Shown piece by piece: positions 25,269-39,245 of a stretch of DNA of 64,000 nucleotides. The first letter of the stretch is position 1. Each line of letters starts with the position of its first letter. The translations under genes and the position numbers were made by a program. The notes under the pieces were generated by a model. That model did not search any database. It was not told the DNA's origin and worked only from the letters and a program-made list of their open reading frames with translations. The DNA is from Clavulina sp. PMI_390 (lineage: Eukaryota; Basidiomycota; Agaricomycetes; Cantharellales; Hydnaceae). The DNA lies in the NCBI GenBank assembly GCA_015039315.1, contig WIDE01000018.1:365206-429205 (forward strand), given 5' to 3'.

Positions 25269-27090
25269 ATGGGTAGCGCCAGCACGCCAGGTATCATCCA
25301 AGCTGTCATCGACGGACAGATATCAGACACCTCCCACGTGAGTTCACGGATAGCACTCCACCGTACAAGCGTCTCTATGATCTCAAACACCTATGGCTGT
25401 AGCTTGCTCTCTGTGAGTTGCCGTTGGATCACTTATGTCTGTCTGTGGGCGCTGCCGAACCTTTGCGCCATGCCCGTTCCAGTGTCCACATCACTTTGGT
25501 TCCTATGGGACTGGGTCATCACGATTGACTCTGAGGTTTGAGGCATACTTTACGAGTACTTGAACGCCGGTCTGATCTCCGCTTCTCTAGGTAGAACATT
25601 TCTGGGGAAAACCAATAGTAAGGTTTCAACCGTGTTGGAATCCTCAGACATCCACTGGCTTATCCCTATTCACTACCAGACTATTGGCTCAACGCTTTAC
25701 TTTGCTAATCGGTAGGCCCACGCTCAAGCTGCGCAAGATTCCGTGCCACAATGTCTAACACATGTACCCTCAGAATACTCGGGGTCATTGGAATACTGTA
25801 CGTGTTATAGCCTCACACCCACTTGATTCCGTCAGCTAAAATAGCAAGAATCCTCAATAGGCTGCATGGAGCAGGTGGGTCTCAGTGCATTGTCGTAATC
25901 CCAGTGGGGCTCATTCATTCTGGCCGATCAGCATGGGTGCTGCCAATTGGTGTGACAGGAGCCGCGTAAGTAGTCCATAAATAACCTCGTCGATAACTAG
26001 TTCTGACATGTATTTCTCTAGATGCAAACCCGTTATATTCACCTACCTCGTGATCAGTGACCTGAGCACCACTGTTGTACAGAGTAAGGGGAAGCTTGAC
26101 GCTCTTATCTGCAACGGAGTTCTTTAACCCCCGATCGGGCTTCATTCGTTCTTAGCCGTGCTTGCGCTTCGTACCTATGCCGTATGGGATTGCAATCGGC
26201 AGGTCTACTTGGTTTTGATGGGCCTTAATATCGTTCGTTATATTTCCGGACTCATGATTGGTTCTACTTTCTCTAACGTCGACTCCGCCATTGTCTAACA
26301 CCTGCTCAAGGCCGCTAGCTTAGTTCAGCAAGGCCTCAATGCGCGAAATTTGCTTCCGGGGAAGGTAACCGCCACACCAAATCCACTTCCCGTCCCTTAT
26401 GACGGATGCTTGCTTGTGTTTCACACCGGAACATGGCATCGATTTGTTCCCATCGTGATATTCGAGTTCAGTAAGCTCTTTTCGTTTCCATTGCGGCCGA
26501 TCGAATCCAGCTTTGACCTAGGGGGGATTTGATATAGCCATAGCTGTGTTCCTCAGCATCAAGTTTATCGAAAATATACGAAACGGCAAAACCAATCGCG
26601 TGTTGTATATACTATTCAGAGATGGTGAGTGATGTGCACTTTGAAGGCATTTAGGGCTGCTAACGCTCCGTTGCCTGTAGGGTTCATCGAGTTCATTAGT
26701 ACGTGTTCCTGGGTTCTGTCTCCCCGGCGCAGCAACTCATGCAATCCATTTGGCTTGTTATCCATGGGTGGATTGGGTTCCCTGAGCAGCGGTGACAGGT
26801 AGGTCCGCCCAGTCTTCTAGCTGTGCCCACTGATATTTACGAAACCTCTGGTTCATAGTGGGCTCAATACTGTGTCTTCTGACCGGTGCCGCATCATGGG
26901 TCCGTCTCCTTGAGATGAAACCAACGTTTTCGCTCGTAGCTAATAGCTTGTCTTCTTCTTTTCGCTCCACTATCTCCTTGTCGTCACAGGGAAACACTCA
27001 CTCGATGTCTCTCATCATCCTCGATGCGACAACGTCTATTTCCGCCATATGCTGCGCTCGCCTATTGCTTAACATTAAGGACATCATGAA
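25269..27090 (+). CDS. DUF6533-like multi-pass membrane protein, cut by assembly gap
   Basis: Short exons separated by small introns encode pieces in the order expected for agaricomycete DUF6533 proteins: FLWDWVITIDSE (25503-25534) spliced to VEHFWG (from about 25591), SLFTTRLLAQRFTLLIG (about 25665-25715), LAVLALRTYAVWDCNRQVY (about 26153-26210), PYDGCLLVFHTGTWHR (about 26396-26445), IKFIENIRNGKTNRVLYILF (about 26560-26620) and a final SAICCARLLLNIKDIMN just before the gap. The hydrophobic segments predict several transmembrane helices. The family has no established function. The exon chain is incomplete in my hands and at least one segment is out of frame, so it may be a decaying copy. The 3' end is lost in the run of N. 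A related relic lies 2.4 kb upstream. Confidence 0.5.
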
Positions 27091-27535
27091 NNNNNNNNNN
27101 NNNNNNNNNNNNNNNNNNNNNNNNNNNNNNNNNNNNNNNNNNNNNNNNNNNNNNNNNNNNNNNNNNNNNNNNNNNNNNNNNNNNNNNNNNNNNNNNNNNN
27201 NNNNNNNNNNNNNNNNNNNNNNNNNNNNNNNNNNNNNNNNNNNNNNNNNNNNNNNNNNNNNNNNNNNNNNNNNNNNNNNNNNNNNNNNNNNNNNNNNNNN
27301 NNNNNNNNNNNNNNNNNNNNNNNNNNNNNNNNNNNNNNNNNNNNNNNNNNNNNNNNNNNNNNNNNNNNNNNNNNNNNNNNNNNNNNNNNNNNNNNNNNNN
27401 NNNNNNNNNNNNNNNNNNNNNNNNNNNNNNNNNNNNNNNNNNNNNNNNNNNNNNNNNNNNNNNNNNNNNNNNNNNNNNNNNNNNNNNNNNNNNNNNNNNN
27501 NNNNNNNNNNNNNNNNNNNNNNNNNNNNNNNNNNN
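27091..27535. other. assembly gap (445 N)
   Basis: A run of N interrupts the 3' part of the DUF6533-like gene. Open frames that appear to cross it are artefacts. Confidence 0.99.
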
Positions 27536-28845
27536 CATTTTCGTCGTGCTACCTTATTATGAGGAGTCAAAATATGACGACCGCGAGTCAGGAGTGCTCT
27601 TTCGGTGACAAGCTTCGTCCTTGGAGAAAGGTGCAACCCCCCAAGAAAGCCCCGTCTTCACTCGAGTTTTTTTTTCGTAAAATGAGCAGTCACAGTGAGC
27701 TCGAGCGTAACTGTGGCGATTGGTTTGGGTTGCAAGGCCGGCCATAACAGCTGAGAGGTGTAGCAATGGGGAGGGTGAGCGCCGAGAAACAACTAGCGCA
27801 AGATCTTGCGGTTTCAGGCAATATATATCTTAGTTTCCCGGATCAGGCAGAGGGCGTGTTTAAATAAGATCACCGTTCACAGGTGGGGCAGCAATTCCCA
27901 AGCAGATTGCTACTCAATAACCAGCTCGGGGGGTCCGACAATCGGGATCTCAGATCATGGAAAAAAGCGTTAAAATGACCACATGGATATTTTTACCAGC
28001 AGAGCGCCGTTGGCGAATCTCAGCTCTAAAATAACACATGTACCGGAGACGTGTGTTTCCGGCGGCTGGCTGAATAGCCCAGAAACCACCACCTTATTCA
28101 AGCTAGTGCACCTGACGATTGCGGGTTCTGAACCGAAAACTATCCATCTCAACCAAGATTAGTCACAACAGCCTCCATGAGGATCCCGATAATGTCGCTC
28201 CAAGTCTGGGTGCGCGATATGGGCGGATTTACGGATGGTGATTACATCAGAAATTCATACGCCTTGTGTTTAAGCCTTTGACAGTTCTCAAGGCTGAACT
28301 CCAGATCACCCGGAGACTAGCGTTGACTGCTTGTGGACAGGCAGGTGGAAACGGGCGTGAGGCCGAGGTAAATGTTCGCGTGACAGTTTGTGACAATGCG
28401 AATCAATCTACCCAGTTGCCAACCACTCCGTCTCTGTTCAACCCCCCCCCCTGGGTGGCTTTGCACACGCATTGCCCGCGGATAGTCTTAAAACCACCTC
28501 CGTTGTGGCTGTAGCCAATTTCTACCTCCCAAGAGATTCTGTGACACCATCATCTTGTCTTCTGAGGTGTCTGGACGGCGCATGGAGGTGGCTTCCTCAG
28601 CGAATCTCGCGGAGACCTTGATCAGTCCGGACTCCTTCATTTCGCCTCTCGAACCACCGCGTCTATGCACTATGATCATACGCACCTGTGCCTACAATGT
28701 GCTTGACGTCAGCCACAGCTAGTTGTCATCGACAGCTTGGCGGCCATGCCAGCGCGATCGATCTGACGAACCGAACAGTGCGGATGAACGACTTATAAAC
28801 TCTGTGCTATCCATGTCCCCAACCAACAAAATCCCCCTTCTCGAT
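27536..28845. other. intergenic stretch after the gap
   Basis: May contain the lost end of the membrane protein gene near its left edge and the promoter of the first NmrA-like gene at its right. A C-run lies at about 28442-28450. No gene was recognised. Confidence 0.4.
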
Positions 28846-30161
28846 ATGTCCAACCAGAAAATAATCGCTGTGATTGGGGCCACTGGGGCCCAAGGAATCC
28901 CCGTAGTGAACCATCTTCTCGAGTCCCACACGCCAGAGGGGTCACCATGGAAGGTCCGCATTCTCACTCGTAACTCACAACACCGGCGAGCTCAGGAACT
29001 AGAGAGTCGCGGTGTTGAGATTGTTCAAGGTTTGTCGATCGTAGTTGGGCTACGTTGCATCTCACCCAGCTCCACCTTGTCCGATATAGGTTCTTTCAGG
29101 GATATGGGCGACATTGAGAGGCTCTTTGATGGCGTTCACGGCGCTTTTGTGAATATTGACAGCTTCACCGTTGGAGCTATGCAGGAGCTACACCTCGCTT
29201 TCAGGATAGTGAGTTCTATCATGTTGGCATTTGCCCTGTCGAGCAAAAATCTGAACTAATCCCTCTCTCTAGTGGGAAATAGCTCAGTTACTTGGCGTGA
29301 AACACTTCGTCTTCTCCAGCTTAGATTATGCCTTCAAACTCGGGGTACGTGATCCAACTCGAGAGAGCGACATATGCAAACGGTTAACGAACTATATGTA
29401 TGGGCTGCCACGCCAGAAATCAAAAATATATAATGCAGACCATTACAACGCGAAGGGACGCTTTGCTGACTACCTGAAATCCCAGCCATCCACACCCATA
29501 TCTGAAGAAGGAACTGCTTGGACCATCCTCACCACTGGTCCATATTATGATGTGTGAGTTTCATCCTTCATATGGATGGGATAGTCCCTTGAAGTTTTCC
29601 CCTTTCGCCCTTAGCCTTCGACTTGCCCTATCCCCTTTGAACGTTCGCGAGGACGGCACACATGTATGGGCTCTCCCCGTTCGCGCTGACAGCCGTATTC
29701 CCTTTCAGTCACGTGAAGATATCGGCTGGTGGGCACGCTACATATTTGATCACCCGACAGAGGCCTCTGGCAAGGAGATTGGTCACGTTTCAGAGTGGAT
29801 AACCATGCCCCAAGTGGCGGAAACTTTTACGCGAGTGACCGGCAAGAAAGCAACGTTCCGTGAGATCTCTATGGACCATTACTTTGGGCACTTCATTGGC
29901 ACATTTACAGCTGCCCGAGACGAGCCGCTGGAGCAGACACAGACGTGGGAAGAGTTGTTTCGGGGAGCGATGGCGCTGTGGAGGGATAATATCATCCAGC
30001 GTGATGAAGAGTGGCTCAACTCAATTCATCGACAGACGACACTAGAAGAGTGGATGAGAGAGGTGGACTACCAAGGGGTCAGCTTTGTTCCCAGTCTGAA
30101 AGCGATTGAGGATGGGAAACTGCCGTTGGTGATCGATACTGAAAAGGCGAAATCATTGTGA
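28846..30161 (+). CDS. NmrA-like NAD(P)-binding protein, copy A
   Basis: Exons 28846..29029, 29090..29208, 29273..29344, 29417..29553 and 29615..30161 give 352 residues, a usual length for the family. The N-terminus has the dinucleotide-binding strand and loop AVIGATGAQGIPVVNHLL, followed by RILTRN at the second strand. Downstream segments (DIERLFDGVHGAFVN, VKHFVFSSLDYAFKLG, TILTTGPYYDV) match the NmrA/HSCARG atypical short-chain dehydrogenase fold. Such proteins bind NAD(P) and act as redox sensors or as reductases; the substrate cannot be told from sequence. The start was chosen at MSNQKI because the Rossmann strand begins at once and copy B starts identically; an in-frame ATG upstream would add 41 unrelated residues. 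It is a tandem duplicate of the gene 1.4 kb downstream. Confidence 0.88.
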
Positions 30162-31549
30162 TATTTGGGACCTCGGAGTTGGACGTCCTATCTGCCAAAC
30201 AAGTAGTCGCATGCCAGGATACGTGTGCCAATATCCGTCGTAATAAAAGTTTCATGATATTCGTTCCAACAGATCGCCTTGGGTGGGCTGAAGCTTCAAC
30301 ACGAGACCACCCGTGGGGTAAGCGATTAAGCAGACATCATGAATGAGGGTCACGTAGATCCTTCATTTCATCCCCGAGTGAATGCCGTCCTATTGAGCGG
30401 AGCGTTTGGCCCTGGTCTGGCGATCTTGGTCCCTTGCGGCCATAGAATGACGAGACGTCAGTATTGTTGCGAATCAATCCTGAAGCTACCGACACGGGGC
30501 CGGAAGGAAGGCCGCGGGATGTTGTACCAGCTCGGTGTTATGGGCGCTGCGCCAAGCCCGGAGCCGGGTTGAGAGTTGCTTTGCTGGTGGAAAGTCCGAG
30601 ATATAGTAGAGTTTAGTGCAAAAACAACATGTGAAAAATTCTGGCCTCTAGTCTCCATTCACATCACAGCCACGTAGCCAAAACCGGCATATACGCTAGG
30701 AGATGTGCTTGAACGAGGTAGCTGACCCACGTGGGTGGCATTTCCGAGTAGATTTGCGGCAAACGATTACCTCTCTGATTTTCGGAATACCGAATCGTAC
30801 GAATCGTAGAGACCGTTGCTTTGATGCGCAGCACGGCTATCGAAATAGCGGCACGTGCCTTTCAATCGTTCTCGGCTCCCACATAACGCCAATTCGTCCA
30901 AGGATTGCGCGTCTCAGAACCTGAATAGGACAGAGTGTGACAGTGCTGTGACACGTGCCAATGTGTTCTTGAGCCTGGTTTTCTCTCTTTCATTCTGTAC
31001 CGCGGTGCCGTCTCTACGGTGCTACAGATGACCACGATATGATATTTACCTGGAAAACTATGTCGCGTCCACTATCTAGCCCATTCCAGACGATGTCAGG
31101 GAGACTGTCTTCGCCCGACTTCCTCACTGCTTTCTCATTCTACCCTGGCGAACGCTTACGGCCCAGGGGGAAGGATCGAGCACATTTGCTTGGAGGTTAA
31201 TCAAATCACACCTTCCTGAGGCGATGTATCCTCCTCACCCGCGGCCCGAACTTGAGCCAGGGACTAAGAAGGCTCGACCACCTTGCGTCTCACCGGGGCC
31301 TTTGGAATCGAACCCACCCATATCGCTTGGGAACACAGCGTCAGAACGACATTAAACACCAATGCAACGACGAGAATTTCCCCGCCATGCAATGCTCATA
31401 TTGAGCGGTGGTCGATCGTTATCACTAGCCTCAATCGTCACGTCAGCACGATCCCTCTGACCAAGCATGTAGACAACGACCACGCTATAAAAGCGGCCCG
31501 AAAACCTTCCTAGCGTGTCCCAAGCAGACAAAATACCTCTCCTCTCGCA
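30162..31549. other. intergenic stretch between NmrA-like copies
   Basis: Contains the terminator region of copy A and the promoter of copy B. Open frames are short and unsupported. No duplicated block matching the upstream region of copy A was noticed. Confidence 0.4.
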
Positions 31550-32868
31550 ATGTCTAACCAAAAGATTCTCGCAATTATCGGTGCTACTGGCGCTCAGGGA
31601 GTCCCGATAGTCAACCATCTACTTGAGGCTCACACCCCGGAAGGGTCCCCATGGAAGGTCCGAATACTCACCCGAAACCCCCAGCACCGTCGAGTGAAGG
31701 AACTAGAGGCGCTTGGCGCCGAGGTCGTACAAGGTTCAGCTGCTCGCGTTTCGTTGTGTTAGGCACTGCTCATTCACGCACTCCATAGGTTCCTTCACTA
31801 ATATGGAGGACGTCGAGAGGCTTTTCGACGGGGCTTATGGCGCATTCATGAATCTTGATAGCTTTACTGTTGGTGCAATGCGGGAGCTACACCTCTCCTT
31901 CAGAATTGTGAGTCTCACCACAATCACTCGTCGGCCAGTACAGAACCTGATACGTCTTTACCTCACATAGTGGGAGGTTGCTCAACTCAAGAGCGTGAAG
32001 CACTTTGTCTTTTCTAGTTTAGATTATGCCTTCAAGCTGGGGGTACGTTCTGCTCTTTCCCACTACTTCCCGCATATCCTATCGAGCGACCTAATCTCTT
32101 AATTTAGAAATCAAATGCCTACAGCGCAGATCATTACAATGCCAAGGGCCGCTTTGCCGACTACTTGAAGTCTCAACCCTCTGCGTCAATTACCTCTGGC
32201 GCAGGTACTACTTGGACTGTCTTCACCACTGGCCCATATTATGATTTGTAAGTTTCTGTTCATATACATATACGACTGAGGTTTTCCCCGGCCCCTGATT
32301 TCACTAAAACATAATTGTCAGACTTCGACTGAACCTGGGGCCCGTAAACGTTCGTGACGATGGAACGCACGTCTTCGCCCTCCCTGTGCGCGCCGATAGT
32401 CGCATCCCCTTCCAATCGCGTGAAGACATCGGCTGGTGGGTTCGCTACATCTTCGACCACCCCGAGGAGACCACTGGCAAGGAAATCGGCCATGTCTCGG
32501 GGTGGGTCACTATACCCCAAGTCGCCGAGACCTTCACGCGTGTGACGGGCGAGGAGGCGACCTTCTTCGAGATCCCTATGGATGAATACTTCCAGTACTT
32601 CACGGGACCATTCCCCGTCGCTCGAGATGAACCGCTTGAGCTGACGCAGTCGTGGGAGGACTTGTTCCGCGGGGCGTTGGCGCTTTGGAGGGACAACATC
32701 ATTCAGCGGGACGAGGGATGGCTCAATTCAATCCATCGACAACAGACGCTAGAGGAGTGGATGCGCGAGGTGGACTATCAGGGGATCAGTCTAGTCCCTA
32801 GTCTTAAGGCACTCGAGGATGGGAAGCTGCCACTCGGAGTCAACTTTGAGAAGGCTAAAGCGCTGTAA
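31550..32868 (+). CDS. NmrA-like NAD(P)-binding protein, copy B
   Basis: Exons 31550..31733, 31789..31907, 31971..32042, 32108..32247 and 32322..32868 give 353 residues. Exon lengths are 184, 119, 72, 140 and 547 nt against 184, 119, 72, 137 and 547 in copy A, with the same intron phases. This is therefore a DNA-level tandem duplication. The Rossmann motif is AIIGATGAQGVPIVNHLL; other shared blocks are DSFTVGAMRELHL, VKHFVFSSLDYAFKLG and VPSLKALEDGKLPL. Intron sequences differ a good deal while exons remain similar, which suggests both copies are under constraint. Function is as for copy A: an NAD(P)-dependent reductase or redox sensor in the cytosol, substrate unknown. Confidence 0.88.
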
Positions 32869-33951
32869 TACTGGAGCGACTGCTCTCAGCATTCTTTCAT
32901 ACTCGAATACTATCTCAAATATGGTTGCGTCGTACTCATCATGGTTGCCCTTGAGAAACATTCAGGTCAGCGCGCAAGTTGAACCTCCAACTACATGCTT
33001 TCAGAAGTGGAATAGAGCAGAAATAGGTACGCTGAGATCGCTCGAGGAGATCTGAGGCGTTGAGAGTACAACACAACATTCGAGGATGAAATTGGCGCCA
33101 GCATGTAGGATAGTAGAAGGGTGAACTTTGGATAGTGCGGAAAGGATATTGCACACTTGGCTACGAAGCTGAGGTCCCTCCCCTGGTGGCGCCCGAGAAT
33201 TCAGCCATCCCTTGGAAAGACAAGATTCTCAGGAGCCGAATCTTCGCGATGATGAAAACTATCCAGGGGCTTTCGAGATTATTGAAACGGTGTGGAAGGT
33301 CCTGCATGGGGCGGAGACACAACAGGCAGAGCTTTCGCAGTGTTTATCCATTTCAGCCAAACTGAACCAAATAGCAACAGTTCTTTTCACCAACCAAGCG
33401 CGCTTCAGTGGTGTCCCCGTTCAAACCCCAACCGCCTTCTAAATATTCCTTCAATGCATATATTTCCTCTTCGTCGATCTAACTGGCTGATAGCCGCTAC
33501 TCAACTCGTCACGGGGCGCCTTTGTGGTTCCTTGCCGTCTCCCTGTGCAAGCCACCCCCCTGCTAATCGAGATCCCATAAAATTCGATCTCGAATATGAA
33601 TACTATGCGTTGTTTCACCTGCGGAGATTACTCACTCGCAAGTCTGGTGATGACAGTCGCACTACCACCTCACAGTCAAATGTTGGTGGATCCCAGCAGT
33701 CTCCCAGTCTCAATGGCTCTATCATGAGAGCCATTCAACATGAACCGCCCTCGCCTTTCAACAAATTATCCTAGTTATTAGACCTCCATTTCCATGATTG
33801 CTAACCGCCCTCCGCCCCCTTCCGCTGGCTCTGCCTCCAACCCCAGCGCGCCATCTAGACCACTAACCTACTACTCACACTAATAACTACTCCAACTCCT
33901 GCTGGCTCAGGTGCCCCTTGACTTCTTCATTTTTCATTTGCGGCCGGGTTC
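32869..33951. other. intergenic stretch with a possible lost exon
   Basis: A frame around 33180-33442 reads as plausible helical protein (AFEIIETVWKVLHGAETQQ, CLSISAKLNQIATVLF) and stops with TAA at 33440-33442. It lacks a credible ATG. It could be a remnant, or an upstream exon of a neighbouring gene. The remainder shows nothing. Confidence 0.3.
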
Positions 33952-36213
33952 ATGGTATCAACACCGACGCCCCTTCAATTCATTGGTCCCCAGCAACATC
34001 GTCAAACCCGTCTCATCCGCTCAGGAAGCATTCTGTTACCCACGCGCCCTCACTTCGACGCCTTTCTCAAATACCAGAATGCTCAGGAGCCGTACCCATG
34101 TATCAATGGCCATCCAATCCCATTACACGAGCTCTTGGAGGTCGTCAACAGCTCCGAAGAAATCAGAGCGATGGGATACCCTATTGATGTGAAGTTTTGG
34201 ATTCCTACCCTCATCCGCTGGTGACTGATTTTAGCTAATATGATACTACCCATAGAAGCGTAAAATCCTGTTTTGGCAGGGAGTCGGCCACGTCTTGGGG
34301 AAGATTGACATTTACACGTCAGTGGAGCTTACCAATGGCAAAACTTGCTACTCTTGCGACGTGGAGACTGCTAGGGAATTGAAGGACGCGTATAACAATA
34401 TTGTCTTGAATGCCGTACGCGACTTCCCTGATGATCTCAACACCCTTCTAAGCAATTATTGCAGTTCTCCGTAAGCTTCTCGCTCAGTTTTCACGTGAAC
34501 CTAGCATACTGTTGTTGAAAAATTCCAATTCGGCTAGGGAAATGACGACATTGTGCAACATTCTGATGGCTCACAGCGCATCAGAGCAGGACCAGAGGGA
34601 GATTCAAGACTTTTTTGAGGACCTTCATAGCCTTTGGTGCCTCACACAGCCGTTCCCGAATTGGTCTGCTATCGAAAACACAATGGCGTCATCTACTGTC
34701 GTGTTCGATTCTATGGTGGAAAGGAAGTTCGCAATGGCGATGGTTGTTGATGGTGCCTTGCACAAGCACATCCAAAGCACTATTGCCGCTCTCGCGAACG
34801 ATTCTTCTGGTCTTCCCCCACATTGTTGTGCGTCCGAATTCCAGTGGATAATCGCGGTATTCATTCCGCTCATCAAACGGGTGTGTGGAGGACTGGACCT
34901 CCTCGGCATTTGATGCTTCGGATTTTTACTAATAGAAACCCACTCTTCCAGGAACTGACTCGTACACAAGAAATTCGCTGTTCGTCGACAACCTTGAATG
35001 AACTAGAAATAATCGACTACCGAACGCGCGAGCTGGTCCTATGCAAGCTTGTCGGATTTTTCTCCTTCGTGCTACCTTTGGATAGCGAGGTTGCTGAGAA
35101 CAACCCCCTCATCGCTGGAATGGTAATCACCAGTTCGCTCGACGACAAGGAGATTCGCCAAACCAAGCAGGGCGCTTATGCTGATGCGATGGAAATTCGC
35201 CACGAGAACAGCTCGGTTGCAGTTCGTAGACTCAGACGGCCGCAGGAGGGAACCGGGAGCGCCTTGCATGTACGTTCACGTATGTTTTGGCGTTTCAAAC
35301 AGCAGTCTTACTCATGCGCCCCCATCACGGACGCCAGAAGCCCTGCGCTCAAGTTTTGTACTCTGCCCTTGTCCACTCTGTTCTCAAACATAAAAATATT
35401 TCCGAGTTCCATGGTGTGACGATATATCAACGAACACTCTGCTCGGTCGGGAGCTGGTACGAAGACGAGTCAAAGAGTCTCATCAAAAACCCCAATCATT
35501 TTTTCACCATCGTACGAACTTCTTTCGCTGCTTATTCCATGACAATGTTAGATTCATTCCCCCTTCTTAGGCGCATGGATTCCTCTCAGCAGTCCTTTAT
35601 CTCCACGAAATGAGTGTTATTCATGGAGACCTTTACATGGTAGCTCGTCGCCTAATATCGCTTTTTTCCCCTCTATCTAATGGCTTCTTCGTTATAGGGA
35701 AATCTTCTAATAATTCCCGGCCCCACACCTACCCCAATATTAATCGACTTCGGGCACAGCCGATTCGCAATCAAGGGTCGAGCGTCCAGGCTATCACATC
35801 ATCACGGGAAACCAGATCACCTTTCTCCTGAACTCAAGGGTCATTTTGACAGGAAGGAGGCCTTCACCATAAGCTTCAAGTCGGACGTGTACGCGGCGGT
35901 GTTCACACTGCGCAATATCATAAAGGGCGTCGAAGCCGATGGACCAAGACACATCCTTGAGTTTTCTCGTGACACCTTGGACCGGTTGGAGAATTCCCTG
36001 GAAGGACCTGACGACATCAGCTGTTCACAGATGTTAGCCTTGGTCACTCGACACATTGAAGAGTACTATCTTCCTCCCCCATCCTCGGGACGCAAACGAG
36101 AACCTCCTCCACCTATGCGGACGGCTTTCCCACCCTTTCAGACCACAATCAACTCGGATCCAGCCATTGGACGCCTATTTATTCGACCACGAATGTATCC
36201 TTGGGTCCCGTAA
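33952..36213 (+). CDS. protein kinase-like protein with atypical N-terminal part
   Basis: Well-supported exons are 33952..34188, 34256..34470, 34538..34880 and one starting at 34952; the middle exons (about 35200-35560) are unresolved. The end runs from about 35700 to the stop at 36211-36213. The C-terminal part has the kinase signature: AVLYLHEMSVIHGDLYMGN (split by an intron after YM), then LLIIPGPTPTPILIDFGHSRF and the PE-containing DHLSPELKGHF, then SDVYAAVFTLRNIIKG. Catalytic Asp and DFG Asp are therefore present. The C-lobe is short and ends with a Pro-rich, basic region. The N-terminal 270 residues (HPIPLHELLEVVNS, ILFWQGVGHVLGKIDI) match no domain I recognise. Role unknown; it is probably a lineage-specific signalling kinase. 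It converges on the SPE3-LYS9 gene with 121 bp between stops. Confidence 0.6.
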
Positions 36214-36334
36214 ATCGATAAGGCAATATAATAATACAAACAAGACATTCAGGAAGTTTTTGAGCCATTTTGTCGGAAACACGAAAACAGCCTTGGTTAC
36301 AGAATATACAAGGTTTTAGCATACTGCTAACTCA

Positions 36335-38948
<2,614 letters not shown>

Positions 38949-39245
38949 TTTCAAGCAGTGTTGTGGTGGAAGCAAAAAAAAAAATCGGTGCGCGATTTTA
39001 AGTCGCGTCTGGGTGGCGATGAACACTGTTCGTTGAGCCCGAGTGCCGATTGTCGGATCCGCCTATGCATACATTTCGCCTGCTGCAACATTTTTCAGGG
39101 TTCGTAAACGGTACAAAGTGCCAGATCATTATTTACAAGAATTGAAACGTCCGATGGCACACATCCTAGCTTCGTAGAGAGAGTCGCTCGTAACAAACAA
39201 TTAGATTTAGCAAAATGTTCACAATCAAATGTAGATTGGGAGCGT

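Noticed and set aside
26858..27636. Open frames running through the N block
   Set aside because: The unknown bases are translated as X; the frames are not real.
31295..31345. A tRNA-like GGTTCGATTCC word on the minus strand
   Set aside because: Flanking bases do not form a T-stem, and no acceptor or anticodon arms could be folded.
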